DNA from: JANQRV01 sp964533785
Lineage (GTDB): Bacteria; Bacteroidota; Bacteroidia; Chitinophagales; Saprospiraceae
NCBI GenBank assembly: GCA_964533785.1
Contig: CAZHNG010000078.1
Location: forward strand, 1-22,119
Direction: 5' to 3'
DNA: 22,119 nucleotides
The position numbers were made by a program, and so were the translations under genes. The notes under the pieces were generated by a model. It was not told the DNA's origin and made no database searches. It saw only the letters and a list, made by a program, of their open reading frames with translations. Of the stretch, positions 1-7,679 are shown piece by piece. Each line of letters begins with the position of its first letter. The stretch's first letter is position 1.

Positions 1-57
1 ATGGTATAATTCAGCAATATCTTTCAAATCGGTGTTATTTGTATTTTGTGTTTGCAT
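1..57 (-). CDS. N-terminal 19 codons of a gene leaving the left edge
   Basis: Reading leftwards from an ATG at 57-55, the minus strand gives 19 open codons to the window edge, beginning MQTQNTNNTDL and continuing KDIAELYH. The reason to think it is a real start is that exactly this stretch recurs at 118-174, where the ATG has become ACG and the frame hits a stop right after the duplicated part, as expected for a duplicated stump of a gene 5' end. The sequence recalls N-termini of GxxExxY (PD-(D/E)XK-like) proteins, which I believe often lie beside CGCGGAT-type repeats, but 19 residues cannot establish a family. No Shine-Dalgarno is visible, which is normal in Bacteroidota. Confidence 0.4.
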   Translation of the reverse strand, partial: MQTQNTNNTDLKDIAELYH

Positions 58-211
58 GAGATAATGTTAAGATAGAACGCGGATGACACGGATTTAGCGG
101 ATTTACGCGGATTAATTATGGTATAATTCAGCAATATCTTTCAAATCGGTGTTATTTGTATTTTGTGTTTGCGTGTGATAATATTAAGATAGAACGCAGA
201 TGACGCGGATT
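1..211. repeat. 117-bp-period direct duplication (about 1-94 and 118-211)
   Basis: Bases 1-54 recur identically at 118-171. The match continues with a handful of substitutions through the GATAGAACGC and CGGAT-rich part to about 94/211, a period of 117 bp. Each copy therefore contains the first codons of the left-edge minus-strand gene plus its upstream CGCGGAT-rich sequence. Copy 2 lost the ATG (ATG to ACG), so copy 1 is the functional gene start and copy 2 the stump. The arrangement looks like a tandem duplication whose unit is one repeat element plus the adjoining gene end. Confidence 0.85.
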
Positions 212-278
212 TTTTATTGTGTAATTATCTTTAATAACTGATCCGCGAGAATCCGCCCAATCAGCGTCATCCGCGTTC
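75..278. repeat. CGCGGAT-type intergenic inverted repeat
   Basis: The stretch 75-114 (GAACGCGGATGAC followed by GCGGATTTACGCGGAT-like units) is matched by the reverse complement of 239-278 in 33 of 40 positions. The second copy at 192-211 matches the reverse complement of 259-278 at 18 of 20. The arms can form a long hairpin with alternative pairing partners because the left arm is duplicated. The right arm ends three bases before the stop codon of the patatin-like gene. Such dispersed palindromic elements behave like REP/MITE-type repeats in other genomes. No transposase is present here, and mobility is an inference. Confidence 0.7.
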
Positions 279-280
279 CA

Positions 281-2713
281 TCAACGTTCCATCCCATCCA
301 CGAGTGAACAAATTCTACGAAATTCCTCCCGCTTTTCCAAAGCCTCCGCATTGGCCCTAATGGCTTCACCGGCACTTTGGGACAAATAGCGCGCCAGCGG
401 CATGATCACCTGCCTTACCCTGCCGTCGATCTCTACTTCAAGGTCATGATCGAGCAATATCCAGTGATAACGATCACCCAATTGACCATCGAAATAAGCC
501 GGCCAATAGTCCGTATGTCCCGCAAAAGGGGTGCTGGCAAAAGCACTCACCGGCACAAAAAGCTGGGGTGATAAATCACCATTGGTTTGCTCGGTAACCG
601 GGAGCCGATCTTTATCACGATCTCCGTTAAAAATGGTGATCAAATGCACTTCTACTTTATCTTCCAGGCCGTTTTTAAGGAGATAAGCCTCGGTTTTTTC
701 TAATAGTTTGTTGGCCGTAACCCCACCGATATTTTCGTAGTAGCCGCCATCGACAAATTGATCATCCGGACTAATAAGCCCACCCGGATTGATGAAAGGA
801 AAACGGGCACTCATCAAAGCGGCGGCGGCTAATGGAAAATCCCTGCCTTCCATACCCACAAAATCAAAAACTTCGGTGGAATGATCCGTCGCATCGAATA
901 CTTTTACCGGAGTGATCAACGACCGGTTGCCCGTCGATACGTGCGTTGTATTGGGCATGTAAAGCGGTAAATCAGTACGAATGCTGCCGTCGTCTTGGTA
1001 GTAATGGGCTAAATAAGGACGCTGGAAAACCATCGTTTTGGGGTCAGCACCCAATCTATTCATAGCTCTTTGCACGCCGAACGTCCATTCCCATTCGAGA
1101 TGGTAAGCGCGATCGTGTTTTGCCGTTGCGTAATACAGGGGCGGCAGTATGGTGCGCCAAAAGTCGGCTCCGATGAATTTCACTAAACTGGTAGAGAGGT
1201 AATTGCCCTGGAAGGTAAGGGCATCGTTGACGGCGTCATTAAAGGAGATTGTATCGGCTATGCCGTTGGTCTTTTCGTGGTATAATTGCGCAAGATGTGC
1301 CGCCGTTCCAAAAGAACTGCCGGAAACGGTAGTAATAGCCAGGCAATGATCCTGAAACCGACCGTCCGTTGCTTCGTGAAAAGTTCCCAAGGTTAAATTC
1401 GTCCAGTAGGCAGCACGGGAGCCGCCGCCCTCTCCCATGACGATGAAGAGGGGAAATTTATTTGTAGTGGAAGAATCCGGCAGTGCTTCCCGGCGAGCCG
1501 CAAACCATTGATCGAGATAACTTTCAAGACTAATCCTTTCGGTTAGTGCTACCGTACGTTCTACCGTCGTCACCCGGTGCAGATCGGTTGTCCAAACGGT
1601 CGCTAAAATGATCGCAACCAAAATGAAGAGACTCAAAAAATAAGTTTGCTTGCTTTTTCCCCAAAAGGCCAGCAGGCAAACTAACCCGATGTAAAAGATT
1701 AGTCCCAGCAACAAGGCATTGAGCGGAAAAACTAATCGTACCGATGGGAAAAAGTTTAGGACAATGAAGCTCGTAAAAGATAGAGCAGTTACAATAAGGG
1801 TAAAGGTGGCCATCCCATAATCATCGAATAAGAAGAGTAGGGATCTTACTTTAGTCCTGATCGTCACAAATATACCAAAGGCCAGTGCAGCAAAAACCAG
1901 GCTGAATGCTAGAAGGGGCAGGCCGATACTCGAGTTATTGCCAAAATAACCCAGTATGCCCATGGAAATCAATAAGATCAAACACAAATACCACCAGCGG
2001 TTGGATTTGATCAACCAACCGGTCATCCGGTGAAGGCCCAGGGAAAAAAGATAGGACAGCCCCAACACCCCCACCGTCATCCAAAAGCTGACGGCAGATG
2101 AATCCATCCCCATATAATAGCTCAAATGAATAACCAGCACGCCACCAGCGATTACCAGGAACGTTGCCATTCCCAGCGCTCGCGGCAACAAGCGTGATAC
2201 CAATACTTCGTGCTTTGCGGCCACCGTACCGGGCTCGGGGGCTTCTGGTTCCCATATCCCTCTTTCGCGCACTTTCAATCCATCGGATACTTCTTTGTAG
2301 GGATCTACTTTGAGCATGCGGGGCTCGTACTCCGTAGGTATCAGGTCGCGCGCCATCGTTTCGATGAACTGTTTTCTACTCAGCTTTTCCATACTGTAGG
2401 AAGTAGCTTTCTTGAAAAAAGCACCGAAAGAATCAAACAGGCCTTCGTTTACGGGGTAAAAGAGGCGTGGGAAATACCAGTTGAGTAAGGCCATGGCGAA
2501 GAGTAATAAATAGCTGGTCAGTACCCTCCAATAGGTTTCGGGCATCCCCACCAGGATGTCCTGCCCCTGCGGCGTATACCACAGGGTAAAGTAAATGGCA
2601 AAAAGGGCAATCACATTAATACGGCCGTATCTCAGGAGTGCAAATACGTGGTTGGAAATGTATTTTATCCATACCAGAATTTTGCCTACGATGGTTTTAG
2701 GTGGTTTAGCCAT
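281..2713 (-). CDS. Polytopic membrane protein with C-terminal patatin-like phospholipase domain
   Basis: This 810-aa protein has about nine hydrophobic segments (near residues 32-48, 62-81, 180-200, 209-227, 240-258, 263-285, 300-322, 327-351 and 356-374) followed by a soluble catalytic part from about 415. The catalytic part shows the patatin signature: a glycine-rich oxyanion-hole motif GEGGGSRAAYW (427-437), a GxSxG nucleophile elbow GSSFG (465-469, Ser467), an ARFPFINPGG segment (636-645), and the DGG motif of the second dyad member (Asp655). Family members are Ser-Asp acyl hydrolases acting on lipids. Here the activity would sit at the cytoplasmic membrane. The ATG at 2713 is the first start and leads into a hydrophilic N-terminus. 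It lies 157 bp downstream of the TonB receptor gene on the same strand; a link to phosphate/phospholipid metabolism is possible but only inferred. Patatins are usually soluble, so the large membrane part is unusual. Its substrate is unknown. Confidence 0.88.
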   Translation of the reverse strand: MAKPPKTIVGKILVWIKYISNHVFALLRYGRINVIALFAIYFTLWYTPQGQDILVGMPETYWRVLTSYLLLFAMALLNWYFPRLFYPVNEGLFDSFGAFFKKATSYSMEKLSRKQFIETMARDLIPTEYEPRMLKVDPYKEVSDGLKVRERGIWEPEAPEPGTVAAKHEVLVSRLLPRALGMATFLVIAGGVLVIHLSYYMGMDSSAVSFWMTVGVLGLSYLFSLGLHRMTGWLIKSNRWWYLCLILLISMGILGYFGNNSSIGLPLLAFSLVFAALAFGIFVTIRTKVRSLLFLFDDYGMATFTLIVTALSFTSFIVLNFFPSVRLVFPLNALLLGLIFYIGLVCLLAFWGKSKQTYFLSLFILVAIILATVWTTDLHRVTTVERTVALTERISLESYLDQWFAARREALPDSSTTNKFPLFIVMGEGGGSRAAYWTNLTLGTFHEATDGRFQDHCLAITTVSGSSFGTAAHLAQLYHEKTNGIADTISFNDAVNDALTFQGNYLSTSLVKFIGADFWRTILPPLYYATAKHDRAYHLEWEWTFGVQRAMNRLGADPKTMVFQRPYLAHYYQDDGSIRTDLPLYMPNTTHVSTGNRSLITPVKVFDATDHSTEVFDFVGMEGRDFPLAAAALMSARFPFINPGGLISPDDQFVDGGYYENIGGVTANKLLEKTEAYLLKNGLEDKVEVHLITIFNGDRDKDRLPVTEQTNGDLSPQLFVPVSAFASTPFAGHTDYWPAYFDGQLGDRYHWILLDHDLEVEIDGRVRQVIMPLARYLSQSAGEAIRANAEALEKREEFRRICSLVDGMER

Positions 2714-2787
2714 GTGGGTTTTTGTTTGTTCGGAAGGTAAGTTAAAGAAAAAATGAGAAGTTTATGGAGACTGTGTCTTTTAAAAAA

Positions 2788-2815
2788 AGATACCAGATGC
2801 TAGATACCAGATGCT
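2788..2815. repeat. 14-bp perfect tandem repeat (x2)
   Basis: AGATACCAGATGCT occurs twice without a spacer between the TonB receptor gene (stop at 2871) and the patatin-like gene (start 2713). On the minus strand the repeat runs straight into seven T residues (2782-2788 on the complement). The copies are direct, not inverted, so they do not form an obvious terminator stem. Confidence 0.8.
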
Positions 2816-2870
2816 TACGCTTCGAACAGCAACTATGACCAACTAAGCAGGGTTTAAAACAAAGCGGCCC

Positions 2871-5750
2871 CTACAAACTTACCCGCACTCCGAACCGCGT
2901 CCACCAGGAATAAAACTCCTGCTGTTTGATCACATCGGGCGTCCCCAGGTAAAATCGCAATGGCTCATTGGTGATGTTAATCCAATCGTTGAAAATATTG
3001 ATCCGGTCATTGATCTGGTAATTCATGGTCAAATCCAAGCGTAGGGATTCGTCGTAGTATTCATCCAAATCGGGATCCGGGCCGATTTCTACCAAGAAAG
3101 CGTCCTGATAATTGGCAGTCAGTCGGGCGAAAAACTTTTTCGAATCGTAAAAGAATCCAACATTGGCGGTATGTTCCGCTTGTCCGGGTAGTTGAATCTC
3201 TTCCCGGTCTTCTTCGGTAAAGAAAGTGCTTAGATCATCCTCCAGTGGATCGATAATAATTGCGCTGGCATAATTTGCAGGCGCCCGTTTCGGAATAAAA
3301 GCCTCTGAATAGGTGTAGGTATAATTCGTAAATAATCCAAAATCACTGAAGAAGCCCGTTAGAAAATCAAATTTAAACTGCGCCTGGAACTCCGCGCCAA
3401 ACACCTGGGCGTCTTTACCATTCAGCGGTTTGGTGAATTCAAATACCGGGAAGTTACCGGAGCCCGGTTCGCCTTCACGACCAAATCGCTTGTAGGAGAA
3501 GACAAAATCTTCAATACGCTTGTAGAAAAGTCCGCCCGAGAAAATACTGCGGTTGTGATAGCGTTCAATCAAAATATCGACGTTGGTCGAGCGCGGGAAA
3601 TTGAGATCGGGATTGCCGATACTCACTTCCTGGCGGTCTTCTTCCCGGGAAGGAATAACATCCGAATAGTTTGGCCTCGCGTAAGTATAGGAGAGTGCTG
3701 CCCGGATGTTCAAGTTTGGTGTAGCCGCGTATCTCAATTGGATTTGCGGCAACCAAAAGTCCTGTATACGAGTGGTTTCGATGGTATCAATACCGATGAA
3801 CCGGGCACCGTTCAAGATCACGCCGAAGCCTTTGTTTTGTGTTACATCCGTACGTTCGTAACGCACGCCCCCTAAGACCATCAACCGGTCAATATTATGT
3901 CTAAACATGGCATAACCGGCATAAATATCTTCTTTATACTCATAATCCTGGTTGTAGGAATTCTTCCTGGAATTATTTCTGTTAAAAATGAAATATTGGG
4001 GATAGAACTCATAGAAATCACGCATAACGTCCGCGGATGGCATGAACTCCAGTTGATACCCTTGATCAAGTAGATTCGTTTCTCTAAAGCCATCAGAAGC
4101 CGTAATAAGGTTTAATTCGCCGCCCAGGCCAGGGTAAAGATTAGATTCTCTGCGGTAAGCACCGAAGGTCTGAGAGCGAATGTCTTGTTCCTTTACCCTG
4201 AAGCGGATTTTCCCTCCGAATTTTACGTAACCAGCTTGTCCATTATTCAATTCATAGGGCACCGTAATATTCAGTCTGGGGGTCAACAATTCTTCTTTTA
4301 CTTCACTGGTTTCGAGGATCATTTCATCGAGTTCGTAATCACCGTAAGCGGTGACGTTTTTGGCGTTGTTTTCGTTGGGGAAGGTAGCTTTGGGATATTC
4401 GGGGTCCGAGTCGTCAAAGTTGATCGTAATGGCTTGCCCGGGGCTTTCGAAACGGGCTTCAAAGCGATCCGGTTCGGTTTCACCGGCAATGGCGTAAAAC
4501 AATTGATAATCGATTTTTACCCCCCCTATTTCGTGTTCTCCACCTAAGGCCAGGGTACTCAGTTCTTGATTTTTTACCCGGGCTCTTACATCGTGTTCGA
4601 CGCCGCCAAACAAGAAATAGGTGGCATTCAAGGGATCTTCCAGGTCATAGATCAAACGACGGCGGATTTCATCATCGGAAAAGCTGTTGTACATGCCTTT
4701 CAAATAGATGGAAGAAGTCTCGCTGAATTTATAATCCAGGGTAGGACTTACGCTAATGCGCGTCCTGGTGATGTCATAATGCCTTAGCTGAGCCTCCCGG
4801 TAATGCACGAAAAAGTTGTCCCGGCCTTGTCCCTGGCTATTGGTATTAAAAAAGGGGCCTTTGGCAAACTTATATTCTATATTATCCGAGCCCTGATTGT
4901 TTTCGAAGTAGCTGGCATTAACGTGAAACCCGAGTTTGTTGTAGCGCTGCCCGTAAGCAAACTGGAAATTGTAAATGGGTACATTCCGCAGGTTATTATA
5001 ACCGCTAGCGATGGTCGCTTTAATGTCGGGCTTTTCCCCTTCGGCTTCTTTGGTCTTGATGTTAACTGATCCTCCAATACCATCGCCATCCATATCGGGA
5101 GTAATCACTTTGGTTACTTCCACGGCTTCGATCTGATCGGAGGGGATGATATCTAGTCCTACGTACCTAAAGCTACCCTCAGGAGACGGTACTTGTTCCC
5201 CGTTGATATTGAAGTTGGTAAGCTCTGGAGGCGTTCCGCGCAATTGGACAAAACGACCTTCACCCTGGTCATTTTGCAGGGTGATCCCGGGAATACGTTT
5301 AATGACTTCAGCGGCATTCAGGTCCGGAAAGGTAAGAATTTGTTCGGCCGAAATGATGTTTTTAATGTTTTCGGCCTTTTTCATTTCAATGAAGGCTTTG
5401 ATCTGTCCTTCGGCGATCCCTTCTACAACGACTTCGTCTAATTTTACGAAAGAAGGTTCCAACTTAATTAATAGCCCCCTGGCATTGTTGTTTTCGGTTA
5501 GAACCTGGGTTTCGTATCCCATAAAGGAAATGCTTAATTCTACCGAAGCGGTTTCTACGGAATGGGAGAGTGAAAAATTCCCGTCACCATCCGTAATGGT
5601 TCCCGCGGTCGTGCCGACCATGGCAATGGTAGCACCAGTGAGCGGTTCATTACTACTAGCATCAATAACCCGGCCGGTAATGGTATTTTGTGCTGAAACT
5701 GAGAAAAAGATGCAGCAAAGAAAAATACAGAGGTAAATTAGGCGCAACAT
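2871..5750 (-). CDS. TonB-dependent outer-membrane receptor, possibly for phytate or its products
   Basis: The protein has 959 aa from the ATG at 5750. The reading frame is open to an ATG at 5858, but the extra 36 residues precede an obvious signal peptide (MLRLIYLCIFLCC...SVSAQ), and a strong inverted repeat occupies 5809-5872, so I place the start at 5750. 5783 (MFPTLRKLL) is a fair alternative. After the signal come a carboxypeptidase-regulatory-like beta domain (about 22-110, TGRVIDASSNEPLTGATI), a plug (about 125-235, with DLNAAEVIKRIPGITL, VQLRG and DGDGIGGSVNIKT), and then a roughly 700-residue beta barrel ending in alternating aromatic strands (WTRFGVRVSL). The plug and linker resemble the TonB-Xanth-Caul receptor type. 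It would import a substrate across the outer membrane using ExbBD-TonB energy. The neighbouring phytase suggests phytate or inositol phosphates, or a metal released from them; this is inference from context. It lies downstream of the T9SS-sorted protein on the same strand. Confidence 0.93.
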   Translation of the reverse strand: MLRLIYLCIFLCCIFFSVSAQNTITGRVIDASSNEPLTGATIAMVGTTAGTITDGDGNFSLSHSVETASVELSISFMGYETQVLTENNNARGLLIKLEPSFVKLDEVVVEGIAEGQIKAFIEMKKAENIKNIISAEQILTFPDLNAAEVIKRIPGITLQNDQGEGRFVQLRGTPPELTNFNINGEQVPSPEGSFRYVGLDIIPSDQIEAVEVTKVITPDMDGDGIGGSVNIKTKEAEGEKPDIKATIASGYNNLRNVPIYNFQFAYGQRYNKLGFHVNASYFENNQGSDNIEYKFAKGPFFNTNSQGQGRDNFFVHYREAQLRHYDITRTRISVSPTLDYKFSETSSIYLKGMYNSFSDDEIRRRLIYDLEDPLNATYFLFGGVEHDVRARVKNQELSTLALGGEHEIGGVKIDYQLFYAIAGETEPDRFEARFESPGQAITINFDDSDPEYPKATFPNENNAKNVTAYGDYELDEMILETSEVKEELLTPRLNITVPYELNNGQAGYVKFGGKIRFRVKEQDIRSQTFGAYRRESNLYPGLGGELNLITASDGFRETNLLDQGYQLEFMPSADVMRDFYEFYPQYFIFNRNNSRKNSYNQDYEYKEDIYAGYAMFRHNIDRLMVLGGVRYERTDVTQNKGFGVILNGARFIGIDTIETTRIQDFWLPQIQLRYAATPNLNIRAALSYTYARPNYSDVIPSREEDRQEVSIGNPDLNFPRSTNVDILIERYHNRSIFSGGLFYKRIEDFVFSYKRFGREGEPGSGNFPVFEFTKPLNGKDAQVFGAEFQAQFKFDFLTGFFSDFGLFTNYTYTYSEAFIPKRAPANYASAIIIDPLEDDLSTFFTEEDREEIQLPGQAEHTANVGFFYDSKKFFARLTANYQDAFLVEIGPDPDLDEYYDESLRLDLTMNYQINDRINIFNDWINITNEPLRFYLGTPDVIKQQEFYSWWTRFGVRVSL

Positions 5751-5808
5751 GGTAGATAAGAGTTTTCTCAATGTTGGGAACATCAGGTCTTCCCTGGATT
5801 TGAGGATT

Positions 5809-5872
5809 TTGGTTCGCGCGTCTAAGGTTAAAGATATTGGTATATCCATTAACTCCAAAACCCGCGAACCAA
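5809..5872 (-). promoter_or_regulatory. Long intercistronic hairpin in the TonB receptor leader
   Basis: A perfect 10-bp inverted repeat (TTGGTTCGCG at 5809-5818, CGCGAACCAA at 5863-5872) encloses 44 bases. These contain a second imperfect stem: GTTAA-A-GATAT paired with ATATC-CA-TTAAC around a TGGT loop. The structure lies between the stop of the T9SS-sorted gene (5886) and the likely receptor start (5750). No T-run follows on the minus strand, so it is not a standard intrinsic terminator. An mRNA-stabilising or attenuating hairpin, or a protein-binding dyad, would fit. Confidence 0.6.
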
Positions 5873-5885
5873 TTATAGGAACTAT

Positions 5886-7517
5886 TTACTTGACAATTAA
5901 CTTTTGAAGATAAACTTCATTACGCTGTCTCGCCTGAACGTAGTATACGCCGGGAGTTAAATCAGCTAAATCCAATTGAACCTGTGAACCGTAGATTTCA
6001 TCAATGTTCCTGAAAATTTGACCATTAACGTTAAACACGCGGATCGCTGCTCGATCATCACCTTCTAATTCAATCGTCACCTGACCATTCGTTGGATTCG
6101 GGAATAACTTCAATTCCTTAACGTTGGCGGTCAAAGCATCGAAGATTGAAGTTGCGCCAGACTGAAAGTATACTCTCAATCTCGGTACGCGCTCAGGATG
6201 ATTTTGGCCGTCGCCACCATCTTCAGGGTCAGCAATATTTTCGTAAGACTCAAATTCCCGAGCATTTTCAACCTCGCTTGGTCCTTGATTTTCACCTTCT
6301 AGTATAAATGCTATGGAGTTACCAATTTCCCAATCATCGCGGTCAACAATTTCCTGGACAATTGGGCTTAAGTCCAGAGTACGGTGTGGAGTCCATAGTC
6401 CCCAAGGCTCCGCAACTTCCCAAGTGAGTCTAGCTTCAGTACTCGGACGATCGGTAATCAGCATGTCCTCCGTAAAAGTCTGAGCATCACCAGTAGCGTC
6501 ACCATAAATGGTAATACGGGCAACATCTTCAGCCGTTTTTGACTCGTGAGAATAAACCTCTATATGAGCAGAATCAATAATTGCTCCATTCGGAATCCTA
6601 ATATTTTGGAAACGCAAACCCGCAGTCAAAATATTTTGATCATCCGGTTCACCTTCCCATCCGGTATCGATGTCATCATCGGTGAGGGAATCGATTTCAT
6701 CGTTTTCTTGTTCGGCATCGTCAGAAGAAATCGACAATTCTTCTCCGGTATCTTCATCCATTTCCACCCCTGTTTCCACGATCGGCACATCAATAAACCC
6801 ATCAGCACTATAATATATGAAGAGCTGTGGGACGCGATCGGGGTAGTTTTGACCATCACCGCCATCTTCCGGATCAGAAATATTCTCAAACGATTCAAAT
6901 TCTCTTGCATTTTCAACTTCGCTTGGCCCTTGATTTTCACCTTCTAGTATAAATGCTATGGAATTCCCGATCTCCCAGTCCTCACGGTCGACAATTTCCT
7001 GGACAATTGGGCTTAAGTCCAGAGTACGGTGTGGAGTCCATAGTCCCCAAGGCTCTGCAACTTCCCAAGTGAGTCTAGCTTCAGTACTCGGACGATCGGT
7101 AATCAACATGTCCTCCGTGAAAGTCTGAGCATCACCAGTAGCGTCACCGTAAATGGTAATACGGGCAACATCTTCAGCCGTTTTCACCTCGTGAGAATGA
7201 ACGACAATAAAGGCTGAGTCAATCGTCGCTCCCTGAGGAATAAAAATGTTGCGAAAGCGTAAACCCGCAGTCAGAATATTCTGATCATCCGGTTCACCTT
7301 CCCAACCCGCATCAATGTCGTCATCGGTTAGGGAATCGATTTCATCATTTTCCTGTTCGGCATCATCAGTAGAAATAAAAACTTCTTCTCCGCTATCTTC
7401 ATCAACTGCAGTACCAGTTGCTAAAATATAACGGGCAAATTCGATACTTTGAGCATTAATCTTTTGGCTCAAAAAAAATAAACTAGCAAAGCAAAGGACG
7501 TGTAAAATTCTTTTCAT
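5886..7517 (-). CDS. Secreted protein with two tandem acidic jelly-roll-like domains and T9SS type A sorting domain
   Basis: This 543-aa protein has a signal peptide (MKRILHVLCFASLFFLSQKINA). Two copies of a roughly 208-aa domain follow (about 28-235 and 243-450). Each has an acidic start (DDAEQENDEIDSLTDDDID, GWEGEPDDQN), then ILTAGLRF.N..IP.GA.IDSA, ITIYGDATGDAQTF, ARLTWEVAEPWG, RTLDLSPIVQEIVDR and a closing RVP.L..Y. This pattern matches beta-sandwich modules found in Bacteroidota surface proteins, reminiscent of DNRLRE/CBM96-like carbohydrate-binding folds; I am moderately sure of that comparison. Residues 468-543 form a typical T9SS type A C-terminal domain (LFPNPTNGQVTIEL, LTPGVYYVQ, KLIVK). 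No catalytic motif is seen, so a binding or matrix role is likely. The acidic clusters suggest calcium binding. It sits between the phytase and the TonB receptor, which makes a role in capturing calcium phytate conceivable but unproven. Confidence 0.88.
   Translation of the reverse strand: MKRILHVLCFASLFFLSQKINAQSIEFARYILATGTAVDEDSGEEVFISTDDAEQENDEIDSLTDDDIDAGWEGEPDDQNILTAGLRFRNIFIPQGATIDSAFIVVHSHEVKTAEDVARITIYGDATGDAQTFTEDMLITDRPSTEARLTWEVAEPWGLWTPHRTLDLSPIVQEIVDREDWEIGNSIAFILEGENQGPSEVENAREFESFENISDPEDGGDGQNYPDRVPQLFIYYSADGFIDVPIVETGVEMDEDTGEELSISSDDAEQENDEIDSLTDDDIDTGWEGEPDDQNILTAGLRFQNIRIPNGAIIDSAHIEVYSHESKTAEDVARITIYGDATGDAQTFTEDMLITDRPSTEARLTWEVAEPWGLWTPHRTLDLSPIVQEIVDRDDWEIGNSIAFILEGENQGPSEVENAREFESYENIADPEDGGDGQNHPERVPRLRVYFQSGATSIFDALTANVKELKLFPNPTNGQVTIELEGDDRAAIRVFNVNGQIFRNIDEIYGSQVQLDLADLTPGVYYVQARQRNEVYLQKLIVK
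6168..7436 (-). repeat. Intragenic tandem duplication, 645-bp period
   Basis: The two domain copies of the T9SS-sorted protein are offset by 645 bp (215 codons). Within 6346-6539 versus 6991-7184 only four of 194 bases differ, all synonymous. The immediately adjacent 33 bases (6313-6345 versus 6958-6990) carry eight differences. The uneven divergence points to gene conversion over the central patch, or to strong local constraint. Confidence 0.85.
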
Positions 7518-7594
7518 AATTTAAGGTTGTTTTTTCATTAGCTATAAAGGAAAAACATGCAACCAATAAATGCTAAAGTATCAGATTAAATAAT

Positions 7595-7611
7595 AGTTAA
7601 GTTAATGTAAA
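7595..7611 (-). promoter_or_regulatory. Pho-box-like direct repeat upstream of the T9SS-sorted gene
   Basis: On the minus strand the sequence reads TTTACA-N5-TTAACT, two hexamers at an 11-bp period, 78-94 bp before the start codon at 7517. The same arrangement (TTAACA-N5-TTAAAA) lies before the phytase gene. The two 17-mers agree at 12 positions. Eleven-bp-spaced TTAACA-like direct repeats are the form of PhoP/PhoB boxes in other phyla. Base composition is AT-rich, so chance is a real alternative. Confidence 0.3.
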
Positions 7612-7667
7612 CTAGAGGTTTAGGTTAGATGCAAGAGGTTGGTTTTAATAGTTTTAACTGGCGTATC

Positions 7668-7679
7668 ACTTACTTACTT
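7668..7679. repeat. (ACTT)x3 across the phytase stop codon
   Basis: Three ACTT tetramers run over the phytase stop (7674-7676 on the complement). On the coding strand this reads AAGTAAGTAAGT, so in-frame slippage-type variation here would change only the last residues. Confidence 0.6.

Noticed and set aside
1..280. CRISPR-like array
   Set aside because: There are only two long direct copies with no regular spacers, and the repeat includes coding sequence and a dispersed palindromic element.
5146..5736. 196-codon plus-strand open frame opposite the TonB receptor gene
   Set aside because: It lies wholly antisense to the signal peptide, carboxypeptidase-like domain and plug of a convincing receptor, and its product has no domain, signal or hydrophobic pattern of its own.
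5751..5858. 36-residue N-terminal extension of the TonB receptor
   Set aside because: A signal peptide begins at the ATG at 5750 (or 5783), and the extension coincides with a strong inverted repeat.
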